NCBI RefSeq assembly: GCF_032583975.1
Contig: NZ_JAWHTF010000001.1
Strand: one strand, 5' to 3'
Source: Gilvirhabdus luticola
Lineage (GTDB): Bacteria > Bacteroidota > Bacteroidia > Flavobacteriales > Flavobacteriaceae
DNA: 64,000 nt
Shown one piece after another: positions 52,362-61,896 of the stretch; position 1 is the first letter of the stretch, and every line of letters begins with the position of its first letter. Made by a program: the position numbers and the translations under genes. The notes beneath the pieces were generated by a model, which saw nothing but the letters and a program-made list of their open reading frames with translations, did no database searches and was not told the origin of the DNA.

Positions 52362-54794
52362 CTAATTTATTTTGTAAATAAGGATACCATTGCTTTCTCC
52401 TTTAGTTATAAATTCAAGATTATTGTCTGTATCTATTTTGTCTAATACAATTTGAGAATTCCCATAAACTGGAAAATTTGACAACATTTTTGCCTGGCTA
52501 TCAAAAAGGTATATTTTTTGCGCTTGAAGATCTGTTACAGAAACATATATTTTATCGTTTATATAAAATATTTTTGGTTTGCTGTAGGTACCATAATCCA
52601 ACTCTACAATTCTGTCTTTAATACGTAATTTGTTTTCGTATTGAGCTACTAAAGTTTTACTTGTTGCGTCTATACTATGTAATTCAGAAATGTTTAAATT
52701 TTGAGAAGTAACATTACCTTTTTCATCTATACTTATTAATTGTCCATCTTTTGAAGTGGTTGTAAATTTGTTTTTATAGATATAGACCAATTGGTCTGAA
52801 TAGTTATTTGATGTTTTAGGGTTAATTCTTGCTTTTCCAGTTCGGTTTAAAATATATAATTGGTCGTCAGTCTTAATAACTATGTAGTCCTTGCTTCCAA
52901 TTCTAAAATGTTGTGGCTGCTGAATAATTTCACTTTTTGCTGATTTAAATGTAAACCCTTTGACAACTCGAGCCAAAGCATTATACATGATGACATTTTT
53001 TCCTTGTGTAACTAAAAGCCTATAATTCTTTTTGTTATCGTAATCAAATACAGATAAAGGTTGTGTAATCTCATCATTAAAATTACTAGGGAAAGGCGCT
53101 ACATCATTTCCATTTCTGTCAATTAAATATATACGATGCGGTGTTGCAAACAAAAGTTGAAGCCTTCCGTTTTTGTAGATGTCAATTTGCTCTATTTTAC
53201 CTAAAACTTGGCCATTAATTCTTTTTTTCCAAAGAATTTTCCCTTTGTTAGAGATTAAATACAAATTGTTGTTAATATCTTGTACAACAATTTCTTTTTC
53301 TTTGGAGTAGTGATTTGTGACAAGTTGTGGATCTATTAATAAATCTGCATCCAATTTTATGTTCAATTCTTCAGAAACAGAATATTCCAATCCTTTTTTG
53401 CTACTCTTTTTAATAACACCATTTACATGAGCAAAATTATTATCATAAACAAATTGCAAGGCAGATGCTCTATAATCATTCAAATTAATATCTAAATTTT
53501 CTTGAAGATTTTTAATTAAAATTTGTTTTAGACCTATTCCGTTTACAGCAGTTAGGAAAGAAGATTGGTCGCTCAATTGGCTTTCAATGTCTTTGTAATA
53601 CTGGCCATTATCAAAAGTGGTTTTATTTTGATAACTAGAGATAATATTTTGTAGTATTTCAATTGTATCACCAAACACAAAGAAATTTTCTATAATGCAA
53701 TAATGTGAAGCTTTATCGAAAGTAATAAGAGGATAAAAAACTTCTAAAAACAAATCTTTATCACTAAAACTAAAGATATCGGTCTGTCTAAAATTTGAAA
53801 TAAGGCTTTGTTCTGATAACAACGCTTCTTGAGTTAAACCAGAATCTATAGAATTTAAAATAACAGCTTTTTCACCTTCTTCATAAATAATACCAACTTC
53901 CTTAATATTATCAAATAAGAATGTAGATGAATCTAATGAATCTATACGATTAAATTTGTTCAAATTTTCTTTGAATAGATTATAATCATTAAATGTGAAA
54001 CTTAAAAAACCATCTGCACTTGAAGGTGTGATGGATGCCATCTGATTTTTCTGGGGAATTAAATTTTTAAAAATGTTAATTAAACTTTCACTGGAATCTT
54101 CAGCTTTGGTCACACCATTTATAAGTATTTCTTTTTGTGATATATCTATATCTACAGAAATATAATTTGATAAATGTTTTGTTTTAATTGAATCATTCAC
54201 AAAAAAGGAATTGAAAGAAGTTTTGTCTTTTATATTTAATAACACAGACAATGGTTTTTCTTGATCAGAAGTGTGATATAGTTTTTCCAGTTCAGGATGT
54301 ATACCTTTTTTAGTATTGGAATTTTCAATCAGTTTCAGTGATGTTGAGATCATTAAAATACTGTCGTTTATTGTACTGTAGAATACATTGTTTGTTGTAT
54401 GCTTTAGAATTTTTTTGTTTTTATATGTAAGAGTTTCTCCTATATAATTCGTTAATGAATCTGTTTGTAAAATATCATGTTCGTTTTTGGTTATTAGAGT
54501 GTAGTGTGTGTAATTATTTTCATCTTTAGAAAAGCATAGAAGGGTTTTATGAGTTGGTTTAAAATATATGAATAAATCTAATTTCTGGCTTAACTCGTGA
54601 TGAAAATTGGAATTTGATATTAATCCGTACATATCATTATTATTTAAACCGCTATTTAAATCATCAAAATTATCAATAGAGACTATTGCAAATGTTTCTT
54701 CAGGCACAAAATCTATAAGTTGAGTTGAAGTCGTATTGTCATATTTGCAACTGATGAATGTGATAATTAAAATAAATAAACTCCAAAATTTCAT
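52362..54794 (-). CDS. Large lipoprotein of unknown function, propeller-like C-terminus
   Basis: An 810-residue lipoprotein (lipobox Cys16 in FISC). The N-terminal half (about 20-480) has several paired strand/helix units like FVPEETFAIVSIDNFDDLNS; the C-terminal part has repeated short blades such as NNLYLISNKGKILWKKRING, HRIYLIDRNGNDVAPFPSNF, QLYILNRTGKARINPKT and KIYLFDSQAKMLSNFPVYG that look like PQQ- or WD-like propeller repeats. I do not recognise a named family. Its ATG overlaps the rnhB stop by 4 bp, so they are translationally coupled although no functional link is known. Confidence 0.75.
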   Translation of the reverse strand: MKFWSLFILIITFISCKYDNTTSTQLIDFVPEETFAIVSIDNFDDLNSGLNNNDMYGLISNSNFHHELSQKLDLFIYFKPTHKTLLCFSKDENNYTHYTLITKNEHDILQTDSLTNYIGETLTYKNKKILKHTTNNVFYSTINDSILMISTSLKLIENSNTKKGIHPELEKLYHTSDQEKPLSVLLNIKDKTSFNSFFVNDSIKTKHLSNYISVDIDISQKEILINGVTKAEDSSESLINIFKNLIPQKNQMASITPSSADGFLSFTFNDYNLFKENLNKFNRIDSLDSSTFLFDNIKEVGIIYEEGEKAVILNSIDSGLTQEALLSEQSLISNFRQTDIFSFSDKDLFLEVFYPLITFDKASHYCIIENFFVFGDTIEILQNIISSYQNKTTFDNGQYYKDIESQLSDQSSFLTAVNGIGLKQILIKNLQENLDINLNDYRASALQFVYDNNFAHVNGVIKKSSKKGLEYSVSEELNIKLDADLLIDPQLVTNHYSKEKEIVVQDINNNLYLISNKGKILWKKRINGQVLGKIEQIDIYKNGRLQLLFATPHRIYLIDRNGNDVAPFPSNFNDEITQPLSVFDYDNKKNYRLLVTQGKNVIMYNALARVVKGFTFKSAKSEIIQQPQHFRIGSKDYIVIKTDDQLYILNRTGKARINPKTSNNYSDQLVYIYKNKFTTTSKDGQLISIDEKGNVTSQNLNISELHSIDATSKTLVAQYENKLRIKDRIVELDYGTYSKPKIFYINDKIYVSVTDLQAQKIYLFDSQAKMLSNFPVYGNSQIVLDKIDTDNNLEFITKGESNGILIYKIN

Positions 54795-55390
54795 AAATTA
54801 AATGTTAACTGTTTCGGGAATAATTTAAAAGATTTTCTATGATATTTACTAATTCCGTATTTTTTTATAGCCTCACGATGTTCAACAGTAGGATAACCTT
54901 TGTTTTGTTTCCAATTATACATAGGATACTCGTTATGAATTGAACACATGTACTCATCTCTGTAAGTTTTAGCTAATATAGAAGCCGCCGCAATGTTCAT
55001 ATATTTAGAATCTCCTTTAATAATAGTTTTATAAGGAATGCTTTTGTAAGGATTGAATTTGTTACCATCAACAATGATAAAATCTGGTTGCATTTTTAAA
55101 CTGTCAATAGCATTATGCATGGCGAGAATTGACGCCTTGAGTATATTAATGTTGTCAATTTCTTCTTGGAATACATTAGAAACAGCATATGTCAAAGAGT
55201 TTTTTTCTATCAAAACCCTTAATATCTCTCTCTTTTTCTCTGATAGTTGTTTGGAATCGTTCAATATAGAAGATTCAAACTTTTTGGGTAAGATAACCGC
55301 AGCAGCTGTAACCGGTCCAGCTAGACAGCCTCTACCAGCTTCGTCGGTACCACATTCTAATACAAAGTTTGAAAAACTTAAAGACAGCAT
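54791..55390 (-). CDS. rnhB: Ribonuclease HII
   Basis: Removes ribonucleotides and primers from RNA-DNA hybrids. The 199-residue protein has the catalytic metal residues in CGTDEAGRGCLAGPV (Asp16 and Glu17 in DEAGRG, residues 16-21), IIVDGNKF and GDSKYMNIAAASILAKTYRD. Normal family length. It heads a two-gene unit with the 810-residue lipoprotein, overlapping by ATGA. Confidence 0.94.
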   Translation of the reverse strand: MLSLSFSNFVLECGTDEAGRGCLAGPVTAAAVILPKKFESSILNDSKQLSEKKREILRVLIEKNSLTYAVSNVFQEEIDNINILKASILAMHNAIDSLKMQPDFIIVDGNKFNPYKSIPYKTIIKGDSKYMNIAAASILAKTYRDEYMCSIHNEYPMYNWKQNKGYPTVEHREAIKKYGISKYHRKSFKLFPKQLTFNL

Positions 55391-55581
55391 TAATTTTTAA
55401 TAATAATCAAAAATAAATTTTTATTAATTAATATCTTTTAAAAGTTTATAATTGTTAATTTTTAGTTATAAATGCAGTATTCCAAAATCGTTGCGCTTTT
55501 AACATTATTTTAAGGAATTTCTTTGTTTTATTAAGATTTTATTAAGAAGTTTGCTATTGACTAACTCAAAATAATTGTTTT

Positions 55582-58500
55582 ATGAAAATAAAGTTAACGT
55601 GGTTGTTAATGCTATTTATGGCGTTAGCAATTCAGTTCTCTTACGGACAAGAGAAAACCATTTCTGGAACTGTAACTTCGTCTATAGACGGATTACCCTT
55701 GCCGGGAGTAAATGTAATTGTTAAAAACACTACACGAGGAGTCCAAACAGATTTTGATGGTAATTATTCAATTAATGTCAGTGAAGGCGAGGTCATTACA
55801 TTTTCGTTTTTGGGAATGCAGACTTTCGAAGCTACTGTTGGGACAAGTAACACAATTGATGTAGCACTTCAAGAAGATATTGAATCTTTAACTGAAGTAG
55901 TTGTTGTAGGATTTAGCACCAAAGCAAGAGACGAATTAACATCTGCTGTTGCAAATGTGACTACCGAAGATTTAGAAAGAATTACGCCATCTGTGAGTAT
56001 AGATAATATGCTACAGGGAGTTGCTTCTGGTGTTCAGGTCACCGCAAGAAATGGTAAACCAGGTAATACGGCTTATATCAGAATTCGTGGTATTGGATCT
56101 ATTAACGCTGGTAATGAGCCACTTTACATTGTTGATGGAGCTACGATGAATGAAAATGATGTAAATAGTATCAACCCTAGTGATGTTGAATCTGTAAGTA
56201 TCCTGAAAGATGCTGCTTCTACATCTATTTATGGTGCACGAGGAGGAAATGGAGTTGTAGTTATTACAACTAAAAGAGGTGCTAAAAATACGGATGCCAT
56301 TTTTAGAATTAATTCTAGAATTGGTTGGGGAAGGAAAACCAAGGATAATTTCAAAATGATGAATGCTGAACAAAAGCTTCAGTATGAGGCTGAAATGAAT
56401 GCCTATGGATTAAATGCCGGTGTTGCATCATCTATTACAACCCAAGAAGAATATGACAGGTATTTAAGTAGAGATAATGATTGGAGAGAAACACTGTTAC
56501 AAGATAGCTTCATACAATCTACGGCCTTTTCCGTTACAGGTGGTGAAGAGCAAATTAGTTACTACTTCTCACTTGGATATGATGAAGAATCGGGTATTAT
56601 TAGGGATTTAAATGGTTATAATCGTTTATCTGCAAGTTTAAATGTGGATTATGATGCCAAAGAATGGGCAACTATTGGGACCAGTCTAAATTTTAGTGCT
56701 TTACAAAATGAGGATCCTAGAGATATATATAATGATCAAAATCCGTTTTATGCAGCGTACGCTTATAATCCTTATGAAACATTGTATCTTTTAGATGATG
56801 ATAACAATCAAATTTTAGACGACAATGGGGATCCAATAATAAATCCAACCTCGTCTGGATATCCAGTAACTTCAGAATTACGAGAAGTTCTTAATACAAG
56901 ATATTACAATACTACCAGAGGAAATATTTATTTGGATTTAAAATTACATGATAATGTGTCTTGGAGAACACAAGCTTCTGGGGTCTACCAACAATATAGA
57001 AGAGAATCTTATTTAAAGCCTGGTTCTACGCTTGATTTAATTATTTTTGGTGGAACTCCAACGGGAAGTAAAACAGATAATGGTAGTTTCGACTGGACAT
57101 ATACCATTTTAAATAAAATTACATTTAATAAGACATTTGGTGAAAAGCACAATGTGGAGTTGACTGGTTTATCGGAATATATTAAAAACAATTTTAGAAA
57201 TTATTCAGCTAATGGCCAGGGGTTTGTTGTTGGTGGACCATCGGTTTTAAATGTTGCTGCAACGCCAAATGCTGTTGGAGGAACAAGATCTGAATATGCC
57301 ATTTTTTCTTTAGCGGCCAATTTAGATTATAATTACGATAATAGATATATTTTGAATGGTACTGTCAGACGTGATGGATCTTCACGATTTGGTGAAAATA
57401 CGAAGTATGGTGTTTTCTACAGTGGAAGTTTTGCATGGAATATTAACAATGAAGAATTTATGGAAAGTGTAGATTTTGTAAACACTTTAAAATTAAGAGC
57501 AGCTGCTGGTACCTCTGGTAATGATCAAATAGGTAGATATGCGTCACAAACAACTTACACTTATGTGCCTTACAATGGCAATACTACTTTGGTGCCTAAT
57601 AATTTTGGAGATCCAAATTTAGGTTGGGAGGAGAATTTTAATTATGGTATAGGTCTAGAGTTTGGTTTGTTCAATAACCGTGTCCGTGGTTTAGTAGATT
57701 ATTATCACAGAACAACAACAAATTTACTTTTAGATGAGCAGTTAACTATTTTTACGGGGGATAATAATGTAACCGGTAATCTTGGAGAAATGGAGAATTC
57801 AGGTTGGGAATTTGAATTAGCGGTTGATGTCATTCGAAAACAAGATTTTAGATGGACTATTTCTGGTAATGTTAACTTGTATGACAATGAATTAACGAAA
57901 CTTACTGGAGCAGAACCTTTATTAGATGATGATGGAAATCCTTTACCTGAAGAATTATTTACGGTTTTCAATACATCTACTATATTAAGAGTTGGGGAGG
58001 AGATCAATACATTTTATGATGTGAGGTATGCCGGTGTTAATCCGGCCAATGGAGAGGCTTTGTATTATGAAAGTGATGGTTATGGAAACCCAACTGACGT
58101 TGTGACTAATGTAAATTCCGGTAATCAAGTGGTCTTATCAGGAAAGTCTCCGCTTGCAGACATTGATGGAAGTATTACAACGAATTTTCAATATAAAGGC
58201 TTTGACTTATCTGCTAACTTTTATTTTAAAGCAGGTAACTATATATGGAATCAAGCTTGGAACTTTGACCAATTAAGTGATGGTTCTAATTCTGGTGCGA
58301 ACCAAAGACTGGATGCATTCAACTACTGGAGAAACCCAGGGGATACCAATGTGTTGCCAAGACCAAATAGCAATTCGCATTTATCTTCAGATCGATTTTT
58401 AGAAAAAGGAGACTATATAAGATTACGTAGCTTACAAGTTGGTTATACATTACCTAGTGAATTTATTGATAAATTGGCCATTGAAGGATTAAGGTTTTAT

Positions 58501-58665
58501 GTTGCGGGTACTAATATTTGGACTTATGCACCTTACTATTCGGGTGACCCAGAAGTTGGTATTGGATCGTTAGAAACGGTTAATAATGTGATTCCAGGAG
58601 AATTTTCATTGTATAGCTATCCTACAACAAGTAGTATAACATTTGGTATTGATTTAAAATTTTAA
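55582..58665 (+). CDS. SusC/RagA-family TonB-linked outer-membrane receptor
   Basis: Outer-membrane transporter that takes up glycans or peptides with a SusD lipoprotein. The 1027-residue protein has a signal peptide (to about residue 22), an N-terminal carboxypeptidase-like domain (KTISGTVTSSIDGLPLPGVN onward, 28-110), a TonB-plug domain (NMLQGVASGVQVTARNGKPG, IRIRGIGSINAGNEPLYIVDG, DAASTSIYGARGGNGVVVIT) and a long beta-barrel ending TTSSITFGIDLKF. The substrate is not indicated; no hydrolases adjoin it. SusD follows 5 bp later. Confidence 0.93.
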   Translation: MKIKLTWLLMLFMALAIQFSYGQEKTISGTVTSSIDGLPLPGVNVIVKNTTRGVQTDFDGNYSINVSEGEVITFSFLGMQTFEATVGTSNTIDVALQEDIESLTEVVVVGFSTKARDELTSAVANVTTEDLERITPSVSIDNMLQGVASGVQVTARNGKPGNTAYIRIRGIGSINAGNEPLYIVDGATMNENDVNSINPSDVESVSILKDAASTSIYGARGGNGVVVITTKRGAKNTDAIFRINSRIGWGRKTKDNFKMMNAEQKLQYEAEMNAYGLNAGVASSITTQEEYDRYLSRDNDWRETLLQDSFIQSTAFSVTGGEEQISYYFSLGYDEESGIIRDLNGYNRLSASLNVDYDAKEWATIGTSLNFSALQNEDPRDIYNDQNPFYAAYAYNPYETLYLLDDDNNQILDDNGDPIINPTSSGYPVTSELREVLNTRYYNTTRGNIYLDLKLHDNVSWRTQASGVYQQYRRESYLKPGSTLDLIIFGGTPTGSKTDNGSFDWTYTILNKITFNKTFGEKHNVELTGLSEYIKNNFRNYSANGQGFVVGGPSVLNVAATPNAVGGTRSEYAIFSLAANLDYNYDNRYILNGTVRRDGSSRFGENTKYGVFYSGSFAWNINNEEFMESVDFVNTLKLRAAAGTSGNDQIGRYASQTTYTYVPYNGNTTLVPNNFGDPNLGWEENFNYGIGLEFGLFNNRVRGLVDYYHRTTTNLLLDEQLTIFTGDNNVTGNLGEMENSGWEFELAVDVIRKQDFRWTISGNVNLYDNELTKLTGAEPLLDDDGNPLPEELFTVFNTSTILRVGEEINTFYDVRYAGVNPANGEALYYESDGYGNPTDVVTNVNSGNQVVLSGKSPLADIDGSITTNFQYKGFDLSANFYFKAGNYIWNQAWNFDQLSDGSNSGANQRLDAFNYWRNPGDTNVLPRPNSNSHLSSDRFLEKGDYIRLRSLQVGYTLPSEFIDKLAIEGLRFYVAGTNIWTYAPYYSGDPEVGIGSLETVNNVIPGEFSLYSYPTTSSITFGIDLKF

Positions 58666-58669
58666 AAAA

Positions 58670-60103
58670 ATGAAAATGAAAAAAAATATAATTTATTATT
58701 TATTTACAATAAGTATAGTTTTCGCTTCTTGTGAAAAAGATAGACTGGATTTAGCTCCATTCGATTCGGTTTCAGCTGCTACAGCTTTGAATACTGCAGG
58801 TGATTTTGAACTTGCTGTAGATGGTTTATATTACATGATGTTAAATTCCCCATACTATGGCGCTGACCTCATGTGTTTTCCAGATGTACTTGCGGATAAC
58901 TTAATTTTCAATCCAGATGGCAGACAAACTCAAAAGGTATATTTTGAATGGCGTTATGATGCCAATAGTGCAAAGCGGAATTTTATGGGAGATTGTGCCG
59001 ATGTCATACAACAGGCTAATTTTATTTTAGAAAATATTGACAAGTTAGATGAAGGAGATTTTAAAGATGATATCATGGCAAAAGCATTGGCAGCTAGAGC
59101 TTTATCTCATTTTGATCTGGTAAAAGTGTATGGTAAAATACCTACCCAATCTGCTGATGCTAATGGTTCTTTAGGTGTTCCATATTTAACAAGTTCAGAT
59201 ATAAGACAACTACCTTCTAGAAATACTGTAGGTGAGGTGTATACTAACATCATTAACGATTTAGAAATGGCCAAATCAATGATAGGTAGTGATAATGATG
59301 TCTATGGGTTTAATATTGAAGCTATCAATGGTTTGCTATCAAGAGCTTATTTGTACAACGGTAATTATTCTTCAGCAATTACTGCTGCAAATGCTGTAAC
59401 AACTACAGTCTCTAGTTTTGGTAATTTTGTAGGTCTTTGGGATGACTCAAGTGCTGAAGGCGTGCTTTTTAAACTTAAGAATTTGGATTCAGAACAAGGT
59501 ATAGGTGTTGGTATTCCATACAGCCAGACATTAACCGCTGGAATTTATTCAGAATATTTGGTTTCTTACTCATTTAACGAATTATTTATAGATGATGATA
59601 TTAGAAAAGCAGCGTATGTGAATACAAGTGCATATAATGGCCTATTGTATAATCATGTAGCAAAATACTTATCTAGTGCTATCAATCAGGGTTCTGGTGT
59701 TGTTGATGTTAAGGTTATACGTGCAGCAGAAGTATATTTAAATAAGGCTGAAGCCTATGCTGAAATGGATCAAGATGGTATGGCATTGGCGGCTTTAGAT
59801 GCTGTTAGAAGTGAAAGATATACTGATTTTGTTTCTGGTGGGGAAACTGGGCAAGATTTAAAAGATGCTATTCAATTAGAAAGACGATTAGAATTAGCCT
59901 TTGAAGGCCATCGTTTTTTTGATATAAAAAGACATGGTCTGCCAGTACAAAGAGATAATTTTGGGGAGTTTGCAGATGGTTCTGGTTCACCTGCCTTTGT
60001 GCAGACGTTGCCTTCTGGTGACTGTAGATTTCAATTGGCAATCCCTAAAGCAGAGATAGATGTTAATCCAAACATGGTACAAAATCCATGTACAAATTAT
60101 TAA
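58670..60103 (+). CDS. SusD/RagB-family nutrient-binding lipoprotein
   Basis: A 477-residue surface lipoprotein (lipobox Cys21 in FASC) that sits on the SusC barrel and captures substrate. It has the SusD N-terminal DLAPFDSVSAATALNTAGDF, TPR-like helices, RAAEVYLNKAEAYAEMDQDG and the C-terminal RRLELAFEGHRFFDIKRHG. Paired with the SusC gene 5 bp upstream and followed by two lipoprotein genes, so the whole locus is one transcript. Confidence 0.93.
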   Translation: MKMKKNIIYYLFTISIVFASCEKDRLDLAPFDSVSAATALNTAGDFELAVDGLYYMMLNSPYYGADLMCFPDVLADNLIFNPDGRQTQKVYFEWRYDANSAKRNFMGDCADVIQQANFILENIDKLDEGDFKDDIMAKALAARALSHFDLVKVYGKIPTQSADANGSLGVPYLTSSDIRQLPSRNTVGEVYTNIINDLEMAKSMIGSDNDVYGFNIEAINGLLSRAYLYNGNYSSAITAANAVTTTVSSFGNFVGLWDDSSAEGVLFKLKNLDSEQGIGVGIPYSQTLTAGIYSEYLVSYSFNELFIDDDIRKAAYVNTSAYNGLLYNHVAKYLSSAINQGSGVVDVKVIRAAEVYLNKAEAYAEMDQDGMALAALDAVRSERYTDFVSGGETGQDLKDAIQLERRLELAFEGHRFFDIKRHGLPVQRDNFGEFADGSGSPAFVQTLPSGDCRFQLAIPKAEIDVNPNMVQNPCTNY

Positions 60104-60108
60104 TTGTT

Positions 60109-60921
60109 ATGAAAAAAATTGTTTTAATTCCGGCATTAGCATTTCTTACTATATTTGCTTTCATATCATGCGACGAGTCTGATGATACGCAAATATATAG
60201 CGGAGATGAAATTGCTTATTTTGACCTTACTACTAGTATATTATTGGTTACTGCTGATAATCCTAGTATGGATATTGAAATTGTTACTACTGTAGCTACT
60301 GCTGCCGCTAGAACTTTTAATGTATCCGTTGATCCTTCATCTACAGCCATGGATGGTGTAGATTATACTTTAGCTTCTAGTACAGTTACAATACCTGCAA
60401 ATGAATACAAAGGTGTTTTAACTGTAAATGGAATTTTTGATGGAGCTCTTGAAACAGGTTCAAAATTGGTTTTGAATCTAACTGGAGAAAATATTGCAGG
60501 TTTTGATACAACTTTCACATTAGATATTTTCAAATTATGCCAATCTGATTTGGCAGGGATGTATGAGGTAACTACTACCTATGGATATCATGATTTCTTG
60601 CCTGATTACAATCCTAGTACCATTATGATGGAAGTCGTTGCTATAGATGAGACCACATATTCAGTTTATGATTTTTCTGGAGGTTTATATACAGAAGGAC
60701 CTTATGGCAGTGCCTATGGTACTAATTGTTGCGATTGGCCGCTAGTGTTTTCTGATATTTGCGGAAATATTAGTTGGACAGGACAAACAGACCCATGGGG
60801 AGATATTATATTACTGGATGGAGGAGTAAATGCTGTTGATTTAGGTACTGGAGTGATAACAATATCTTGGTATTGTACAGGATATGGAGAAGAAGGTGTA
60901 TCAGTTTATGTGCCACAATAA
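60109..60921 (+). CDS. SusE-position lipoprotein with Calx-beta-like domain
   Basis: A 270-residue lipoprotein from the ATG at 60109 (Cys21 in FAFISC). The first half has DPSSTAMDGVDYTLASSTVTIPANEYKG in two parts, the pattern of Calx-beta or related beta-sandwich repeats. It is 5 bp after SusD, in the place often held by accessory surface-binding proteins, and is paralogous to the next gene (both contain F(N/S)(V/I)DPSSTA.(D/E)GVD). The second half with several cysteines may be a second fold. It probably assists substrate capture; this is inferred. Confidence 0.83.
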   Translation: MKKIVLIPALAFLTIFAFISCDESDDTQIYSGDEIAYFDLTTSILLVTADNPSMDIEIVTTVATAAARTFNVSVDPSSTAMDGVDYTLASSTVTIPANEYKGVLTVNGIFDGALETGSKLVLNLTGENIAGFDTTFTLDIFKLCQSDLAGMYEVTTTYGYHDFLPDYNPSTIMMEVVAIDETTYSVYDFSGGLYTEGPYGSAYGTNCCDWPLVFSDICGNISWTGQTDPWGDIILLDGGVNAVDLGTGVITISWYCTGYGEEGVSVYVPQ

Positions 60922-60946
60922 CCATTAATTTAAAACAGATTGTATT

Positions 60947-61783
60947 ATGATAAATAAAATTATAAAATTAAGCTTTGTATTCTTACTATTTATTGGCCTG
61001 TCAGGTTGTGATAGTACAGATGATAATACAAGCTTTTTAGATGATAGAACGTCGGTTTCATTTTTTGCACCATCTGGATTAGCCACTTTACTTGTGAATG
61101 AGACAGGTGTTTCTTCTTACGATGTTATTATAGGAATCTCTGAACCAAAACCTCTAGATAGAGCTTTTGTGTTTTCAATTGATCCTTCTTCAACTGCAGT
61201 TGAGGGCGTTGATTTTACGATGAGTTCTAGCATGATAATACCAGCCAATTCAGTGGTTGGTAAAATTACAGTAACTGCAGACTATGGAGCATCCACATTA
61301 GAAGGTAAATCTTTAATTATTAATTTGGATTCTGTTGAAGATGCAGCATTAGGCACAACAAATAGATTCAAATTGAACATCATTAGATTTTGTCCTGTTA
61401 ATGCAGAATTTTTAGGAGAGTATACATTATCAATTGTAGCTAATGGGATATTTGATACCCCTACATTCACACCTGGTTCTGTTATGGTTTATCAGGGAGA
61501 TGAAGAAAATGATAGATTTTTGGTTTCTAGACCATATCCTGCATTCGGGGTATTTAATGCAATGGAATTTGACTTTAGTTTAGTTTGCGGTAAAGTAGAA
61601 GTTCCAGGAGGACAAGCCACAAATGTTGGTTGTGGCTCAAGTACAACTCTAGGGCCATTAGATACTTTAGGAACTTATGATCCTGATGACGATTCTGTTT
61701 TCGAGATTCATTTTGCAGATGATGAAGGAGGCGCTTCTTGTGGAGCACAAGCTGATGCTATAATTAGATTAACCAAAGTTTAA
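60947..61783 (+). CDS. SusE-position lipoprotein, paralogue
   Basis: A 278-residue lipoprotein (Cys21 in GLSGC) paralogous to the preceding gene: shared FSIDPSSTAVEGVDFT, then SSMIIPANSVVGKITVTA and a C-terminal cysteine-containing domain (FCPVNAEFLGEYT, LVCGKVEVPGGQATNVGC). Both sit at the surface of a SusC/D system. It is followed by a terminator at 61805, ending the locus. Confidence 0.83.
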   Translation: MINKIIKLSFVFLLFIGLSGCDSTDDNTSFLDDRTSVSFFAPSGLATLLVNETGVSSYDVIIGISEPKPLDRAFVFSIDPSSTAVEGVDFTMSSSMIIPANSVVGKITVTADYGASTLEGKSLIINLDSVEDAALGTTNRFKLNIIRFCPVNAEFLGEYTLSIVANGIFDTPTFTPGSVMVYQGDEENDRFLVSRPYPAFGVFNAMEFDFSLVCGKVEVPGGQATNVGCGSSTTLGPLDTLGTYDPDDDSVFEIHFADDEGGASCGAQADAIIRLTKV

Positions 61784-61804
61784 ATAGAAACTTACATATT
61801 TTAG

Positions 61805-61832
61805 AGCCTGCATTTTTATTGCAGGCTTTTTT
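61805..61832 (+). terminator. Terminator of the SusC/D locus
   Basis: AGCCTGCA/TGCAGGCT hairpin with T-run, 22 bp after the last lipoprotein gene. Confidence 0.88.
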
Positions 61833-61896
61833 ATTTGAAATATTTTTCTACACTTCACGTTCAAATACTTACTTTTGTTCACTAAAAATTAATTAA

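Noticed and set aside
56011..56373. 120-codon ORF antisense to SusC
   Set aside because: It is a shadow of the intact SusC gene with no domain of its own.
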